A DNA stretch of 50,541 bases, from assembly GCA_903642275.1 (NCBI GenBank), contig CAHJWK010000020.1:1-50541 (forward strand), read 5' to 3'. Position 1 is the stretch's first letter. The number at the start of each line of letters is the position of its first letter. The DNA comes from Chitinophagaceae bacterium. Its GTDB lineage: Bacteria > Bacteroidota > Bacteroidia > Chitinophagales > Chitinophagaceae. Shown here piece by piece: positions 23,638-31,374 of the stretch. Both the position numbers and the translations under genes were made by a program. The notes below the pieces were generated by a model. The model saw only the letters and a list, made by a program, of their open reading frames with translations. It had not been told where the DNA came from and did no database searches.

Positions 23638-24230
23638 ATGAAGAACAACAATTAACTGAAGCGCAAAGCCTTGAGCTGATAACGCAAATGATAAATAAGG
23701 CAAAATGCGATTATGAAGAAACTGGCATTGGTGCCTTATTATGGGGCAGTCTCGTTGCCTTTTGTGCGATTATAACTTTTTTCAATTCTCATTGGAGGAT
23801 AAGAGTACTTGAATATATCTGGTTTCTTACATTGTTTGCATTAATACCACAGATTATAATCTCCGTTCGTGCCGCAAAAAAGAAACGTTACCGCACTTAC
23901 GATGATGATGCAATGGGCGGAATATGGATAAGTTTTGGCGTAGCACTTTTCCTTATGTCAATATATACAAGTATTTACCAGGAACCACATTCAGGCGCAT
24001 TGTTTTTATTGATGTATGGCATTCCCACTTTTGCTACAGGATATATAAATCATTTTAAACCCATGATTGTTGGTGGCGTTATATGCTGGCTGTTTGCTGC
24101 TTTAAGTTTTTTCATTCAGCCAACACAATACATCATGTTATTAACCGCAGCGGCAGCATTAAGCGCATGGTTTATTCCCGGTTTAATTTTAAGAAGAAGA
24201 TACAAGAAGGCAATACAAGAAAATGTTTAA
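23634..24230 (+). CDS. Six-helix membrane protein with QSLELI motif (B), paralogue of A
   Basis: The protein has 198 residues. It starts MNEEQQLTEAQSLELITQMI, then NKAKCDYEETGIGALLWGS, and has six hydrophobic helices and a basic C-terminus (LILRRRYKKAIQENV). It parallels its upstream neighbour along the whole length, including the FKPMIVGGVICW helix. It overlaps that gene by four bases and the regulator gene downstream by eight. The tight overlaps point to coupled synthesis, and the two paralogues may pair in the membrane. The function is unknown. Confidence 0.8.
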   Translation: MNEEQQLTEAQSLELITQMINKAKCDYEETGIGALLWGSLVAFCAIITFFNSHWRIRVLEYIWFLTLFALIPQIIISVRAAKKKRYRTYDDDAMGGIWISFGVALFLMSIYTSIYQEPHSGALFLLMYGIPTFATGYINHFKPMIVGGVICWLFAALSFFIQPTQYIMLLTAAAALSAWFIPGLILRRRYKKAIQENV

Positions 24231-24513
24231 AGAGCTCGACCCGATATTACATTCACAATTAAGGCTTGCAGTTATGAGTTTATTAATAAGTGTAAAGCAG
24301 GCAGAGTTTACGTTCATAAAAGAAAAAACAAACTCAACTGCAGGCAACTTAAGCGTGCAGGTTCAAAAACTAAAAGAAGCCGGCTATATAGATGTAACCA
24401 AAGAGTTTAAAGACAACTATCCAAACACAACCTGTAAAATAACACATACGGGCATTAAGGCTTTTGAAGAATATGTTAAGTCATTAAGGCAATACCTTGA
24501 TGTAAAAAAATAA
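24223..24513 (+). CDS. Winged-helix transcriptional regulator (MarR/HTH_34-like)
   Basis: The protein has 96 residues. It starts MFKELDPILHSQLRLAVMSL, continues with FTFIKEKTNSTAGNLSVQVQ, KLKEAGYIDVTKEF and ITHTGIKAFEEYVKSL. This matches the small stand-alone winged-helix regulators of Bacteroidota (HTH_34 type). Recognition-helix residues lie around NSTAGNLSVQV. It overlaps the membrane protein gene by eight bases and closes the operon, so it probably controls this operon. No operator could be assigned. Confidence 0.85.
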   Translation: MFKELDPILHSQLRLAVMSLLISVKQAEFTFIKEKTNSTAGNLSVQVQKLKEAGYIDVTKEFKDNYPNTTCKITHTGIKAFEEYVKSLRQYLDVKK

Positions 24514-24523
24514 AGGCACATAA

Positions 24524-24542
24524 TTTGAAATTTAGTTTCAAA
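24524..24542. other. Small inverted repeat before the DUF3606 gene
   Basis: TTTGAAA and TTTCAAA (7 pairs) flank TTTAG and are followed by A's, 8 bases before ATG 24551. It may be a weak terminator of the operon or a protein-binding site. It has no G/C-rich core. Confidence 0.3.
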
Positions 24543-24550
24543 AAAATGCA

Positions 24551-24736
24551 ATGACAGCAAAAGAAAAACTAAATGATAACACCCAAGTTAACTTCAATCA
24601 TTCTAAAGAAATAATGTATTGGTCAGCCAGATTTAATATAAGCCCTGAAGTTTTTCAAAAGGCATTTGTTGAAAATGGATATTCAATCTCTAAAACATTA
24701 TCTTATTGCCATACAAACTATGCAACGCAGAGTTAA
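24551..24736 (+). CDS. DUF3606 family small protein
   Basis: The protein has 61 residues. After MTAKEKLNDNTQVNFNHSKE comes IMYWSARFNISPEVFQKAFV, then ENGYSISKTLSYC. The W-x-x-RF-x-ISPE-x-F-x-x-A-x-x-x-NG pattern is that of DUF3606, a short helical family of unknown function found widely in Bacteroidota and Proteobacteria. It is monocistronic. Confidence 0.75.
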   Translation: MTAKEKLNDNTQVNFNHSKEIMYWSARFNISPEVFQKAFVENGYSISKTLSYCHTNYATQS

Positions 24737-24774
24737 ATATATAATTATTTAAAAACGATTTGACTTCATTTAAC

Positions 24775-24782
24775 TATATTTG
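24775..24782 (+). promoter_or_regulatory. Candidate -7 box of the RRM gene, implying a long leader
   Basis: TATATTTG matches TAnnTTTG fully. The nearest TTTG (24759-24762) is only 12 bases upstream, so the -33 element is unclear. Transcription from near 24788 would give a leader of about 120 bases before ATG 24909. Confidence 0.5.
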
Positions 24783-24810
24783 CAATTCAATTGAGTTTAT
24801 AGTCTTAGTA

Positions 24811-24891
24811 ATGAAGTTATTTTTCTGCTACAGTTTTTCTGCTAATAGTATTTATCGTCTTTACACAGGTTTATCCGCTCATAATTTTTAA
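24811..24891 (+). other. Candidate 26-codon leader peptide upstream of the RRM gene
   Basis: ATG 24811 opens a frame reading MKLFFCYSFSANSIYRLYTG, then LSAHNF and TAA, ending 17 bases before the RRM start. It lies within the predicted leader and contains a direct repeat TTTTTCTGCTA (24820-24830 and 24834-24844). It could be a leader peptide, or simply an open stretch in a structured cold-response leader. Confidence 0.3.
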
Positions 24892-24908
24892 ATTAAACAA
24901 ACACAAGA

Positions 24909-25214
24909 ATGAACATTTATGTTTCAAACCTGAGCTTTAACGTTCAGGACGAGGATTTAAAGGATTATTTCCAGGATTATGGAGAAGTTACTTCAGCAAA
25001 AGTTATTACAGACAAATTCACTAACCGCAGCCGCGGCTTTGGTTTTGTTGAAATGTCTGATGATGCTGCCGCAGAAAAAGCCATTAAAGAATTAAATGGC
25101 GCTATGGTTGACGGCAGAAGCATGAGCGTTACCGTTGCAAAACCACGTGAAGAAAGATCAAACAACAATAACAAAAGATCTTTTAGCAACAGCGGAAGCA
25201 GCAACAGGTGGTAA
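24909..25214 (+). CDS. RRM-domain RNA-binding protein
   Basis: The protein has 101 residues. A single RNA-recognition motif has RNP2 as IYVSNL (residues 3-8) and RNP1 as RGFGFVEM (about 43-50), with aromatic residues where RNA stacks. The short tail, rich in Asn, Ser and Arg (EERSNNNNKRSFSNSGSSNR), is like those of cyanobacterial and Bacteroidota Rbp proteins. It should bind single-stranded RNA and act as an RNA chaperone or post-transcriptional regulator, often cold-induced. The long predicted leader fits regulation at the RNA level. A terminator follows. Confidence 0.93.
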   Translation: MNIYVSNLSFNVQDEDLKDYFQDYGEVTSAKVITDKFTNRSRGFGFVEMSDDAAAEKAIKELNGAMVDGRSMSVTVAKPREERSNNNNKRSFSNSGSSNRW

Positions 25215-25232
25215 TTACACCATCAAAATTTT

Positions 25233-25266
25233 AAAGAGAGAGTTTGTTTACAGGCTCTCTTTTTTA
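25233..25266 (+). terminator. Rho-independent terminator after the RRM gene
   Basis: AAAGAGAG pairs with CTCTCTTT across a loop of about 15 bases and is followed by T's. It lies about 20 bases after the stop. Confidence 0.75.
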
Positions 25267-25302
25267 TTTACAGCAACATAAGTTTATTTGCATTTATCAG
25301 AT

Positions 25303-26442
25303 ATGCAAAACCAAAACATGTATGATGTTATAATAATTGGTGCCGGCCCGGCAGGATGCGCTGCTGCATTGGCTTTAAAAGATTCAGGTTTACATATTAC
25401 AATTATTGATAAACATAAATTTCCCCGGGATAAAGTTTGTGGCGATGCCATTCCCGGCAGGGCAATAAAATGGCTGAAAGAAATTGATGCATCATTTAAA
25501 GATGAGCTTTGTACATTCAATAAAAAAATACTTACTCAAAAAACGGTTTGCTATTACAATAATAAACAAGTTGATTTTGACTGGAAGCAGGAAGCATATA
25601 CTTCAACACGCATTGACTTTGATAATTTTCTTTTTAATGTAGTAAAAAAGAAAAATGCAATTGACGTTTTTGAGAATACAGAAATAAAAGACATAATAAA
25701 AGATGAAAATGGTTTTACTATTTCATCAAGAAATAATACAACAGTTTTTAAAGCAACAATGATTATTGGCGCTGATGGAACCAATGGTGTAACTGCAAAA
25801 AAACTTGCCGGTTTTGAGATTGACAGGAAGCATCATGTGGCATCTGTAAGAGCTTATTATAAAAATATTGCTGATACAGAAGCATCGCGTTGTGAAATTT
25901 ATTTTGACAAAAAATATCTGCCTGGTTATTTCTGGATTTTCCCTGTAACAAATGGAATTGCTAACGTAGGCTTTGGCATGTTGTCTGAAGATGTAGTCCA
26001 AAAAAATATCAATGTAAAAAAAGCTTTTTATGATTTTATAGAACGCTCTAACGTGTTGCAGAGAAAATTTAAACCGGCAAATATTGAAGTAACATTGCAG
26101 GGCTGCGGACTTCCGCTTGGCTCAAGATGGATAAATATGTCAGGTGATAATTTTATATTAACCGGTGATTCTGCATCATTAGTTGACCCCGTAAGCGGTG
26201 CCGGAATTGGCAACGCGGTATTAAGCGGAAAGCTTGCCGCAGAACAAACCATTGAATGTTTCAAAAAAAAGAACTTCAGCGCAGCATTTATAAAAGCTTA
26301 CGATAAAAAATTATATAAAATGATTGGTATTGAATTAAAGAAAAACGGTTGGGCACTAAAATATTTTTCAAGAATGCCGTGGCTTATAAACTTAGCTTTC
26401 AGCATGGGTAAAAGCAACTTTTTAAAGAAGTTTATAAAGTAA
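25303..26442 (+). CDS. Geranylgeranyl-reductase-family FAD oxidoreductase
   Basis: About 379 residues from ATG 25303. ATG 25318 would give a start directly before the FAD motif, and the in-frame TTG at 25288 is less likely. The dinucleotide-binding motif DVIIIGAGPAGCAAALAL is at the N-terminus, then the family signature FPRDKVCGDAIPGRA and the second FAD motif FILTGDSASLVDPVSGAGIG. These define the geranylgeranyl reductase/NAD(P)-FAD family, which reduces isoprenoid double bonds or acts on quinone or aromatic rings. The substrate cannot be predicted. It converges with the nth gene 29 bases downstream. Confidence 0.88.
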   Translation: MQNQNMYDVIIIGAGPAGCAAALALKDSGLHITIIDKHKFPRDKVCGDAIPGRAIKWLKEIDASFKDELCTFNKKILTQKTVCYYNNKQVDFDWKQEAYTSTRIDFDNFLFNVVKKKNAIDVFENTEIKDIIKDENGFTISSRNNTTVFKATMIIGADGTNGVTAKKLAGFEIDRKHHVASVRAYYKNIADTEASRCEIYFDKKYLPGYFWIFPVTNGIANVGFGMLSEDVVQKNINVKKAFYDFIERSNVLQRKFKPANIEVTLQGCGLPLGSRWINMSGDNFILTGDSASLVDPVSGAGIGNAVLSGKLAAEQTIECFKKKNFSAAFIKAYDKKLYKMIGIELKKNGWALKYFSRMPWLINLAFSMGKSNFLKKFIK

Positions 26443-26471
26443 CAGCAATAAAGTATTGTTTGATTCTTTAA

Positions 26472-27113
26472 CTACATCTTACTAATAACTTCATTATAGT
26501 ATTTACAAACCGGCCTCATTAAACATTCCTCACATTTAGGAGTTGGCCTGCAAATTTCTCTGCCTAAAAAAGACATTGACATACCTGCATCCCATTCACT
26601 TTTTGGTAATACTTCCATCATTTGCTTTTCAATCTTTTTGGGGTCTATGCCTGATGCTATACCAAGCCTTGATGCTACACGTACAGTATGCAAATCAACC
26701 ATTATACCTTCCGGTTCTTTACCGCTTTCACGCAAAATAACATTGGCAGATTTTCTGCCGATGCCGGATAATGCAGTTAGCTCATCCAGATTATAAGGAA
26801 TGTTTTTATCATCTTTAATTGTTTGTGCAATCTTCATCAGCCACTGTGATTTTTTATCGCTGTTGCGCACATCATTTATTTGTGCATGAAGGTTTTTTTC
26901 AGTTGATTTTGACAAGGTTGCCATGTTTGGAAAAGTTTTAAACAGCATTGGCGCAATCTTATTGATATGCTTATCAGAATCTTGCGCAGATAAAACAACC
27001 ATCACCATTAACTGGTAAGTATTTTTATACTCCAGCGGATGCTTTTCATCTTTATATTTTTTTAGTAAAGGCTTTATTGCTTCAGTCCAGTTTACGTTTG
27101 GATATTTTTCCAT
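26472..27113 (-). CDS. nth: Endonuclease III-type DNA glycosylase/AP lyase
   Basis: The protein has 213 residues. The helix-hairpin-helix LTALSGIGRKSANVIL contains the catalytic Lys (GRKSAN). The catalytic Asp is in GIMVDLHTVRVASRLGI. The [4Fe-4S] loop near the C-terminus reads CRPTPKCEECLMRPVC. The enzyme removes oxidised pyrimidines and cleaves abasic sites in base-excision repair. One oddity is that the first two cysteines are separated by five residues, where E. coli Nth has six. The overall length (211 in E. coli) and the other motifs are normal, so I expect a functional enzyme. Confidence 0.92.
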   Translation of the reverse strand: MEKYPNVNWTEAIKPLLKKYKDEKHPLEYKNTYQLMVMVVLSAQDSDKHINKIAPMLFKTFPNMATLSKSTEKNLHAQINDVRNSDKKSQWLMKIAQTIKDDKNIPYNLDELTALSGIGRKSANVILRESGKEPEGIMVDLHTVRVASRLGIASGIDPKKIEKQMMEVLPKSEWDAGMSMSFLGREICRPTPKCEECLMRPVCKYYNEVISKM

Positions 27114-27198
27114 ACTATAGATTTACAAGATTGATAAATACATATTGTCAAACAAAAATCGCTAAGTTTATAATCTCACATCACTAAAATAATTTATT

Positions 27199-27663
27199 AT
27201 GGCAAAAGAAATGTTTATTGAAAAGTCAATTACAATTAATAAAGATGTACATGAAGTGTATGAGTTTTTAAAAGAAACAAAACACCAGGACCAGTTCAGC
27301 GTTTGGAATATGAAAGACCCGAATATGAAGAAAACTTACGCGGGTACCGATGGTACGCAAGGCTTTGTATATGCCTGGGATAGTAAAGATAAAAACACCG
27401 GCGCCGGAGAACAGGAAACAAAAAACATCATCGAAGATACCCGGATAGATTATGAAGTAAGATTTAAACGTCCAATGAAGAATATCGGTAAATCAAGTTT
27501 TATAACAGACAAAGTGCATAATAATATAAGTTCTGTAACCTGGACGTTTGCGTGCCCCACCAAATTTCCCATGTCTTTATTTTCACCCATTTTTAAAAAG
27601 ATCTTGGGCAAACAAATTGACCAGAGTTTACAGAATTTAAAAGCGTTGCTGGAAAGTAAATGA
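27199..27663 (+). CDS. SRPBCC (START-like) family protein
   Basis: The protein has 154 residues. It starts MAKEMFIEKSITINKDVHEV, then YEFLKETKHQDQFSVWNMKD, and follows the beta-alpha-beta pattern of polyketide-cyclase/START-like proteins, ending in a long helix (ILGKQIDQSLQNLKALLESK). Members bind hydrophobic ligands in an internal cavity; the specific ligand is unknown. A TAAGTTTA box lies upstream near 27163. The gene is monocistronic and converges with the DUF417 gene. Confidence 0.85.
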   Translation: MAKEMFIEKSITINKDVHEVYEFLKETKHQDQFSVWNMKDPNMKKTYAGTDGTQGFVYAWDSKDKNTGAGEQETKNIIEDTRIDYEVRFKRPMKNIGKSSFITDKVHNNISSVTWTFACPTKFPMSLFSPIFKKILGKQIDQSLQNLKALLESK

Positions 27664-27688
27664 AGATAATTACTTACTTAAAATAACT

Positions 27689-27723
27689 AAATCATATCAC
27701 TAAAAGGCTTCGTAATATGATTT
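27689..27723. terminator. Inverted repeat between convergent genes
   Basis: AAATCATAT (27689-27697) and ATATGATTT (27715-27723) are exact complements around a 17-base loop. The position between two convergent stops suits a bidirectional terminator. The stem is AT-rich and the T-run short. Confidence 0.45.
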
Positions 27724-27754
27724 GTTATGTTGTGTAAACGGAATACGCTAATAC

Positions 27755-28258
27755 CTAAGCATAAGCTTTCTTAGACATATTGAGGGTTGGAATAACTGCT
27801 ACACTTAGTGCTTCGCCGACAGTATATACTGACGCACCAAAAAACACAATATCTTTAATTAAAAATTGCCCGGGCATTGGTGATAAGAAAGGAAAGCTAT
27901 AACCCATTTGTATTACCGGGGGTGTTGTAAATAAAAAGGTAAGCGTTACAAAAAAGGTAACACATCCGCCAATGCTGCCAATTGCAGATGCCTTTGCAAA
28001 AAATTTTCTTAATCCAATCAATACGCCGAAAACAATTTCGCTAAAGCCAATAAATTTTGCAACGCCGTTAATGTCTGCTATGTTAAGCATCCATGATAAT
28101 AACGGGCTGTGTTGCACAAGCGGTTCTATTCCCATTGCTTCATAAGAAGTAAACTTCAGGCAGCCAATCCATACTAATACTAATGCAAGTCCATACCTGA
28201 TAATGTTTGCACCTGTGTTTTGTAATTTTGAGCCATTGCTCATTTCGTTTGTGTTCAT
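27755..28258 (-). CDS. DUF417 (YkgB/RclC-like) inner-membrane protein
   Basis: The protein has 167 residues and about four helices. The segments NIIRYGLALVLVWIGCLKFT, YEAMGIEPLVQHSPLLSW, FIGFSEIVFGVLIGLRKFF and the late GQFLIKDIVFFGAS are characteristic of DUF417. The E. coli member RclC belongs to the reactive-chlorine resistance operon. I infer a role in membrane stress, without partners here to support it. The start at 28258 leaves a 15-residue hydrophilic N-terminus. Confidence 0.9.
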   Translation of the reverse strand: MNTNEMSNGSKLQNTGANIIRYGLALVLVWIGCLKFTSYEAMGIEPLVQHSPLLSWMLNIADINGVAKFIGFSEIVFGVLIGLRKFFAKASAIGSIGGCVTFFVTLTFLFTTPPVIQMGYSFPFLSPMPGQFLIKDIVFFGASVYTVGEALSVAVIPTLNMSKKAYA

Positions 28259-28280
28259 TTATTTTTGTTTTAAAGTTGAA

Positions 28281-28288
28281 CAAACCTA
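28281..28288 (-). promoter_or_regulatory. Candidate -7 box of the DUF417 gene
   Basis: On the minus strand TAGGTTTG matches TAnnTTTG fully and ends 22 bases before ATG 28258. No TTTG stands at the expected -33 distance. Confidence 0.5.
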
Positions 28289-28440
28289 CGCCTGATGCTA
28301 ACCGTAAGATGTCACGAAAGCCTAACGTTTTAATGTCAGAATTATAACGTTGATAACAATAAGATTACGCGTAACTGAATAAGTGTAAATGCACATATTG
28401 AACACGCTACGTTTAACTACTTATAATTTACAATGCGTCT

Positions 28441-28448
28441 TATCTTTG
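28441..28448 (+). promoter_or_regulatory. Candidate -7 box of rlmN, four bases from the start codon
   Basis: TATCTTTG matches TAnnTTTG fully, but only TACA separates it from ATG 28453. If it is used, transcription would begin at or just after the ATG, giving a leaderless message or a start further in. A -33 element is not obvious. Confidence 0.4.
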
Positions 28449-28452
28449 TACA

Positions 28453-29505
28453 ATGATTTCTGCAGAGCAAACAAACATTAGAAACTTAAAGCTTGATGAA
28501 TTGCAAAACTATTTTGCAGAAATAGATGAAAAGAAATTTCGTGCAAAACAGGTTTATGAATGGCTCTGGCAAAAACATGCCGGCAGCTTTGATGCAATGA
28601 CGAACCTGAGCAAAGATTTAAGATTGAAACTGGCTGAACATTTTTCTTTACCTGCATTAACCATCAACACAACACAATATAGCGAAGACGGCACTATTAA
28701 AAGTCGCTTTAAAACTTATGATAATCATTTTGTAGAAGGTGTTTTAATACCAACTGAAGATAGAAAAACAGCCTGCGTTTCTTCACAAATTGGCTGCAGC
28801 CTGAATTGTTCTTTTTGCGCCACAGGCAAAATGGAACGTGAACGCAACCTGACCTTCGATGAAATTTACGACCAGGTGGCGTTGATAAACGAACAGAGTG
28901 AAAGAGTACATAGCAAGCATTTAAGCAACATTGTTTTCATGGGCATGGGTGAACCGTTGCTCAATTATAATAACGTGCTGCGTGCCATTGATAAAATTTC
29001 TGCGTCAGATGGAATGGGCATGAGCCAGCGGCGCATCACAGTTTCTACGGCCGGTGTTGCAAAGATGATTAAGAAGTTGGGTGATGATAAGGTGCGCTTC
29101 AAGCTTGCATTATCCTTACACGCAGGTAATGATAAAAAGCGCAACGAGATAATGCCAATCAACCAAACGAATAACATTAAGTCTTTAATTGATGCGCTGA
29201 ATTATTTTTATAAGCAAACAAATAATGAGGTAACATTTGAATATATTTTGTTCAGAAATTTTAATGATTCGCAGAAAGATGCGGAAGAGCTTGTAAAAAT
29301 TTATCGCCAGGTGCCGGCAGACCTTGTAAATATTATCGAATACAACCCAATTGATGGTGCAAGATTCACTAACCCGGATGAAGAAACGACTATGAATTTT
29401 ATGAAGTTTCTTGAATCAAACCGGGTGAATGCAAGATTAAGAAAAAGCCGCGGGAAAGATATTGATGCTGCCTGCGGGCAGTTAGCCAATAAAGATAATT
29501 TTTAG
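28453..29505 (+). CDS. rlmN: 23S rRNA (adenine-2503-C2)-methyltransferase
   Basis: The protein has 350 residues. The radical-SAM cluster motif CSLNCSFC places Cys115, Cys119 and Cys122. The two further cysteines needed for the ping-pong mechanism are also present: Cys108 in ACVSSQIGC and Cys341 in DIDAACGQL. GMGEPLLNYNNVLRAI and ISTAG-like VSTAGV motifs follow the usual order. The enzyme methylates C2 of A2503 in 23S rRNA, and of A37 in some tRNAs, using an Fe-S cluster and SAM. It is complete and standard in length. The tail after Cys341 is short, as usual. Confidence 0.97.
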   Translation: MISAEQTNIRNLKLDELQNYFAEIDEKKFRAKQVYEWLWQKHAGSFDAMTNLSKDLRLKLAEHFSLPALTINTTQYSEDGTIKSRFKTYDNHFVEGVLIPTEDRKTACVSSQIGCSLNCSFCATGKMERERNLTFDEIYDQVALINEQSERVHSKHLSNIVFMGMGEPLLNYNNVLRAIDKISASDGMGMSQRRITVSTAGVAKMIKKLGDDKVRFKLALSLHAGNDKKRNEIMPINQTNNIKSLIDALNYFYKQTNNEVTFEYILFRNFNDSQKDAEELVKIYRQVPADLVNIIEYNPIDGARFTNPDEETTMNFMKFLESNRVNARLRKSRGKDIDAACGQLANKDNF

Positions 29506-29516
29506 AATAGTTAATT

Positions 29517-30461
29517 TCATATTGTAATGAGCGCAGGCCTTTGTGTTATTTCATGATAACAAATATTGCCTTCTTTAAAATAATGAAACACCATACTTTT
29601 TCTTGTTTTAGTTTTATTTATGTGTGGCTCTCCGCCATGAAAAAGATTTGCATGCCATATTAATACATCGCCTTTTGATGCATAAAAAATTTTCTTTTCC
29701 ATTTTATTCAGCTTCATTTTTTCTTCTATCATTTTTTCATATTCACCATAAGACCTGCTTCCGATAAACCATTTGTTACCCTCATTATCATAATCAGCAT
29801 TCATGTAATAAGGTAACTTATGGCTTGCAGGATAATAGTGCAACGGACCATTTTCTTCAGTAATATCTTCCAAAGCAATCCATACACCCAACAAACCACC
29901 GGCTGGATAAGTTGTCATATGTATACTGTCTGAATGAGTATGTTGTTCGCTGCCTTTATAAAAATTAATGCTTTGAAACAAAATAGCCGTATTGCCGAGT
30001 AAAGCAGAAAGTATTTCCTTCAGCGCAATATTATTTCCTACGCTGTTTAATAATTTTGACTGCTTGTAAGCAAACATAATTTTATTGTTGCTTAATGGTT
30101 TTACCTGTTTTGATTGTATCAAAAAATCAATCTCCGTATTTATATCATCAACAAGAACATTGTCGAAAAAATTTCTCAAAACTGCAAAGCCCTGCTCATG
30201 AAAATCTAAAACACTCTTTTTATTTCCAGCTTCCAAATTATTAAAACCGGTTAGTTTCATTAAATTTTCCCGAACACTGCTTTCATCTTTAAAAGAGCTT
30301 TCATTTTTAATATTTGCAAAATCTTTACTTGAAACAGGAGAATAATATTTTTTATTTAATCCAAGCTTTTTATAATAAGCTTCATTATAGATAAGCTGCT
30401 TTTTATGAAAAAAATTATAAAGCATATAAATTAATCTTAGCCTTTTTACTAATGCAAGCAT
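29517..30461 (-). CDS. PhyH-like Fe(II)/2-oxoglutarate dioxygenase
   Basis: The protein has 314 residues. A jelly-roll core contains the metal-binding H-x-D in QHTHSDSIHMTTYPAGG and the distal His in ANLFHGGEPHINKTKTRKSM, where the Arg/Lys cluster would hold 2-oxoglutarate. The segment LLGVWIALEDITEENGPLHY followed by YPASHKLPY is characteristic of phytanoyl-CoA dioxygenase-like enzymes. These hydroxylate varied small molecules; the substrate is unknown. The first 60 residues are basic and variable. It converges with rlmN 12 bases away. Confidence 0.88.
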   Translation of the reverse strand: MLALVKRLRLIYMLYNFFHKKQLIYNEAYYKKLGLNKKYYSPVSSKDFANIKNESSFKDESSVRENLMKLTGFNNLEAGNKKSVLDFHEQGFAVLRNFFDNVLVDDINTEIDFLIQSKQVKPLSNNKIMFAYKQSKLLNSVGNNIALKEILSALLGNTAILFQSINFYKGSEQHTHSDSIHMTTYPAGGLLGVWIALEDITEENGPLHYYPASHKLPYYMNADYDNEGNKWFIGSRSYGEYEKMIEEKMKLNKMEKKIFYASKGDVLIWHANLFHGGEPHINKTKTRKSMVFHYFKEGNICYHEITQRPALITI

Positions 30462-30635
30462 ATATTAAGAGGATTAAAGGATGAATATTTATGATTAAGT
30501 TTATAAAATTTTAGTTTGCTATATATCATTAAACACAATTGATTCTTACCTTAAACTTAACTGTGAATAAACTGCCATAAGTTTTGTTTACTTTACAGCT
30601 TTTTATTTAAAAATAAGGTTTTATACTTTTAAACA

Positions 30636-31358
30636 ATGGGTAGAATTTTTGAAGTTAGAAAAGCGACCATGTTTGCCCGCTGGGACAGGATGGCAAAACA
30701 GTTTACACGCGTTGGAAGAGAAATTGCGATTGCCGTAAAAGCCGCCGGACCGGACCCTGCAACCAACCCGGCTTTGCGCCGCTGCATGCAAAATGCAAAG
30801 AGCGTAAACATGCCGAAAGACCGTGTGGAAGCGGCGATTAAGCGTGCCATGGGAAAGGAAATGGAAAATTACGAGGAGATTTTGTACGAAGGTTATGCGC
30901 CGCATGGTGTGGCATTGCTGGTTGAAACGGCTACGGATAATCATGTGCGTACAGTGGCGAATGTGAAAAGCTATTTTAATAAAGGCGGCGGCGCTTTGGG
31001 TAACAGCGGCAGTGTCAGTTTTCAGTTTAAAAAAATGGGTGTGTTTAAGCTAAAGCCGGAAAGTTTAAACATAGATGAACTGGAATTTGAACTGATAGAT
31101 TTTGGTTTGGAAGAAATGGGTGAAAGCGTGGATGACCATGATAACACTGTGATTGTTTTGCGTTGCGCTTATACTGATTTTGGCAGGCTGCAAAAGGCTT
31201 TGGAAGATAAAGGCATTACGCCAATAAGTGCGGAGCTTGAATGGATACCATCAATCACGGTTCCGGTGGATGAAACTGCGGCAGAAGATGTAAGCAAACT
31301 GATTGAACGTTTAGAGCAGGATGAAGATGTGAGCAAGGTGTTTCATAATATGGGATAA
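30636..31358 (+). CDS. YebC/PmpR-family DNA-binding regulator or translation factor
   Basis: The protein has 240 residues. It begins MGRIFEVRKATMFARWDRMA, then KQFTRVGREIAIAVKAAGPD, and carries MPKDRVEAAIKRAMGK, the second-domain YEGYAPHGVALLVE and FNKGGGALGNSGSVSFQF. This is the three-domain YebC fold. Family members were described as transcriptional regulators (PmpR) and more recently as ribosome-associated factors easing proline-rich stalls. In this protein only the family can be assigned. The normal MAGHSKW start is replaced by MGRIFEVRK, as in many Bacteroidota. Confidence 0.93.
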   Translation: MGRIFEVRKATMFARWDRMAKQFTRVGREIAIAVKAAGPDPATNPALRRCMQNAKSVNMPKDRVEAAIKRAMGKEMENYEEILYEGYAPHGVALLVETATDNHVRTVANVKSYFNKGGGALGNSGSVSFQFKKMGVFKLKPESLNIDELEFELIDFGLEEMGESVDDHDNTVIVLRCAYTDFGRLQKALEDKGITPISAELEWIPSITVPVDETAAEDVSKLIERLEQDEDVSKVFHNMG

Positions 31359-31374
31359 GAAATGAATAGTGAAG

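Noticed and set aside
24977-25204. Minus-strand frame opposite the RRM gene
   Set aside because: It mirrors the low-complexity coding of the RRM tail and lacks any protein-like motif.
27689-27723. Transfer RNA or other structured RNA
   Set aside because: Only one AT-rich 9-pair stem is present and no cloverleaf arms. It is better explained as a terminator-like inverted repeat.
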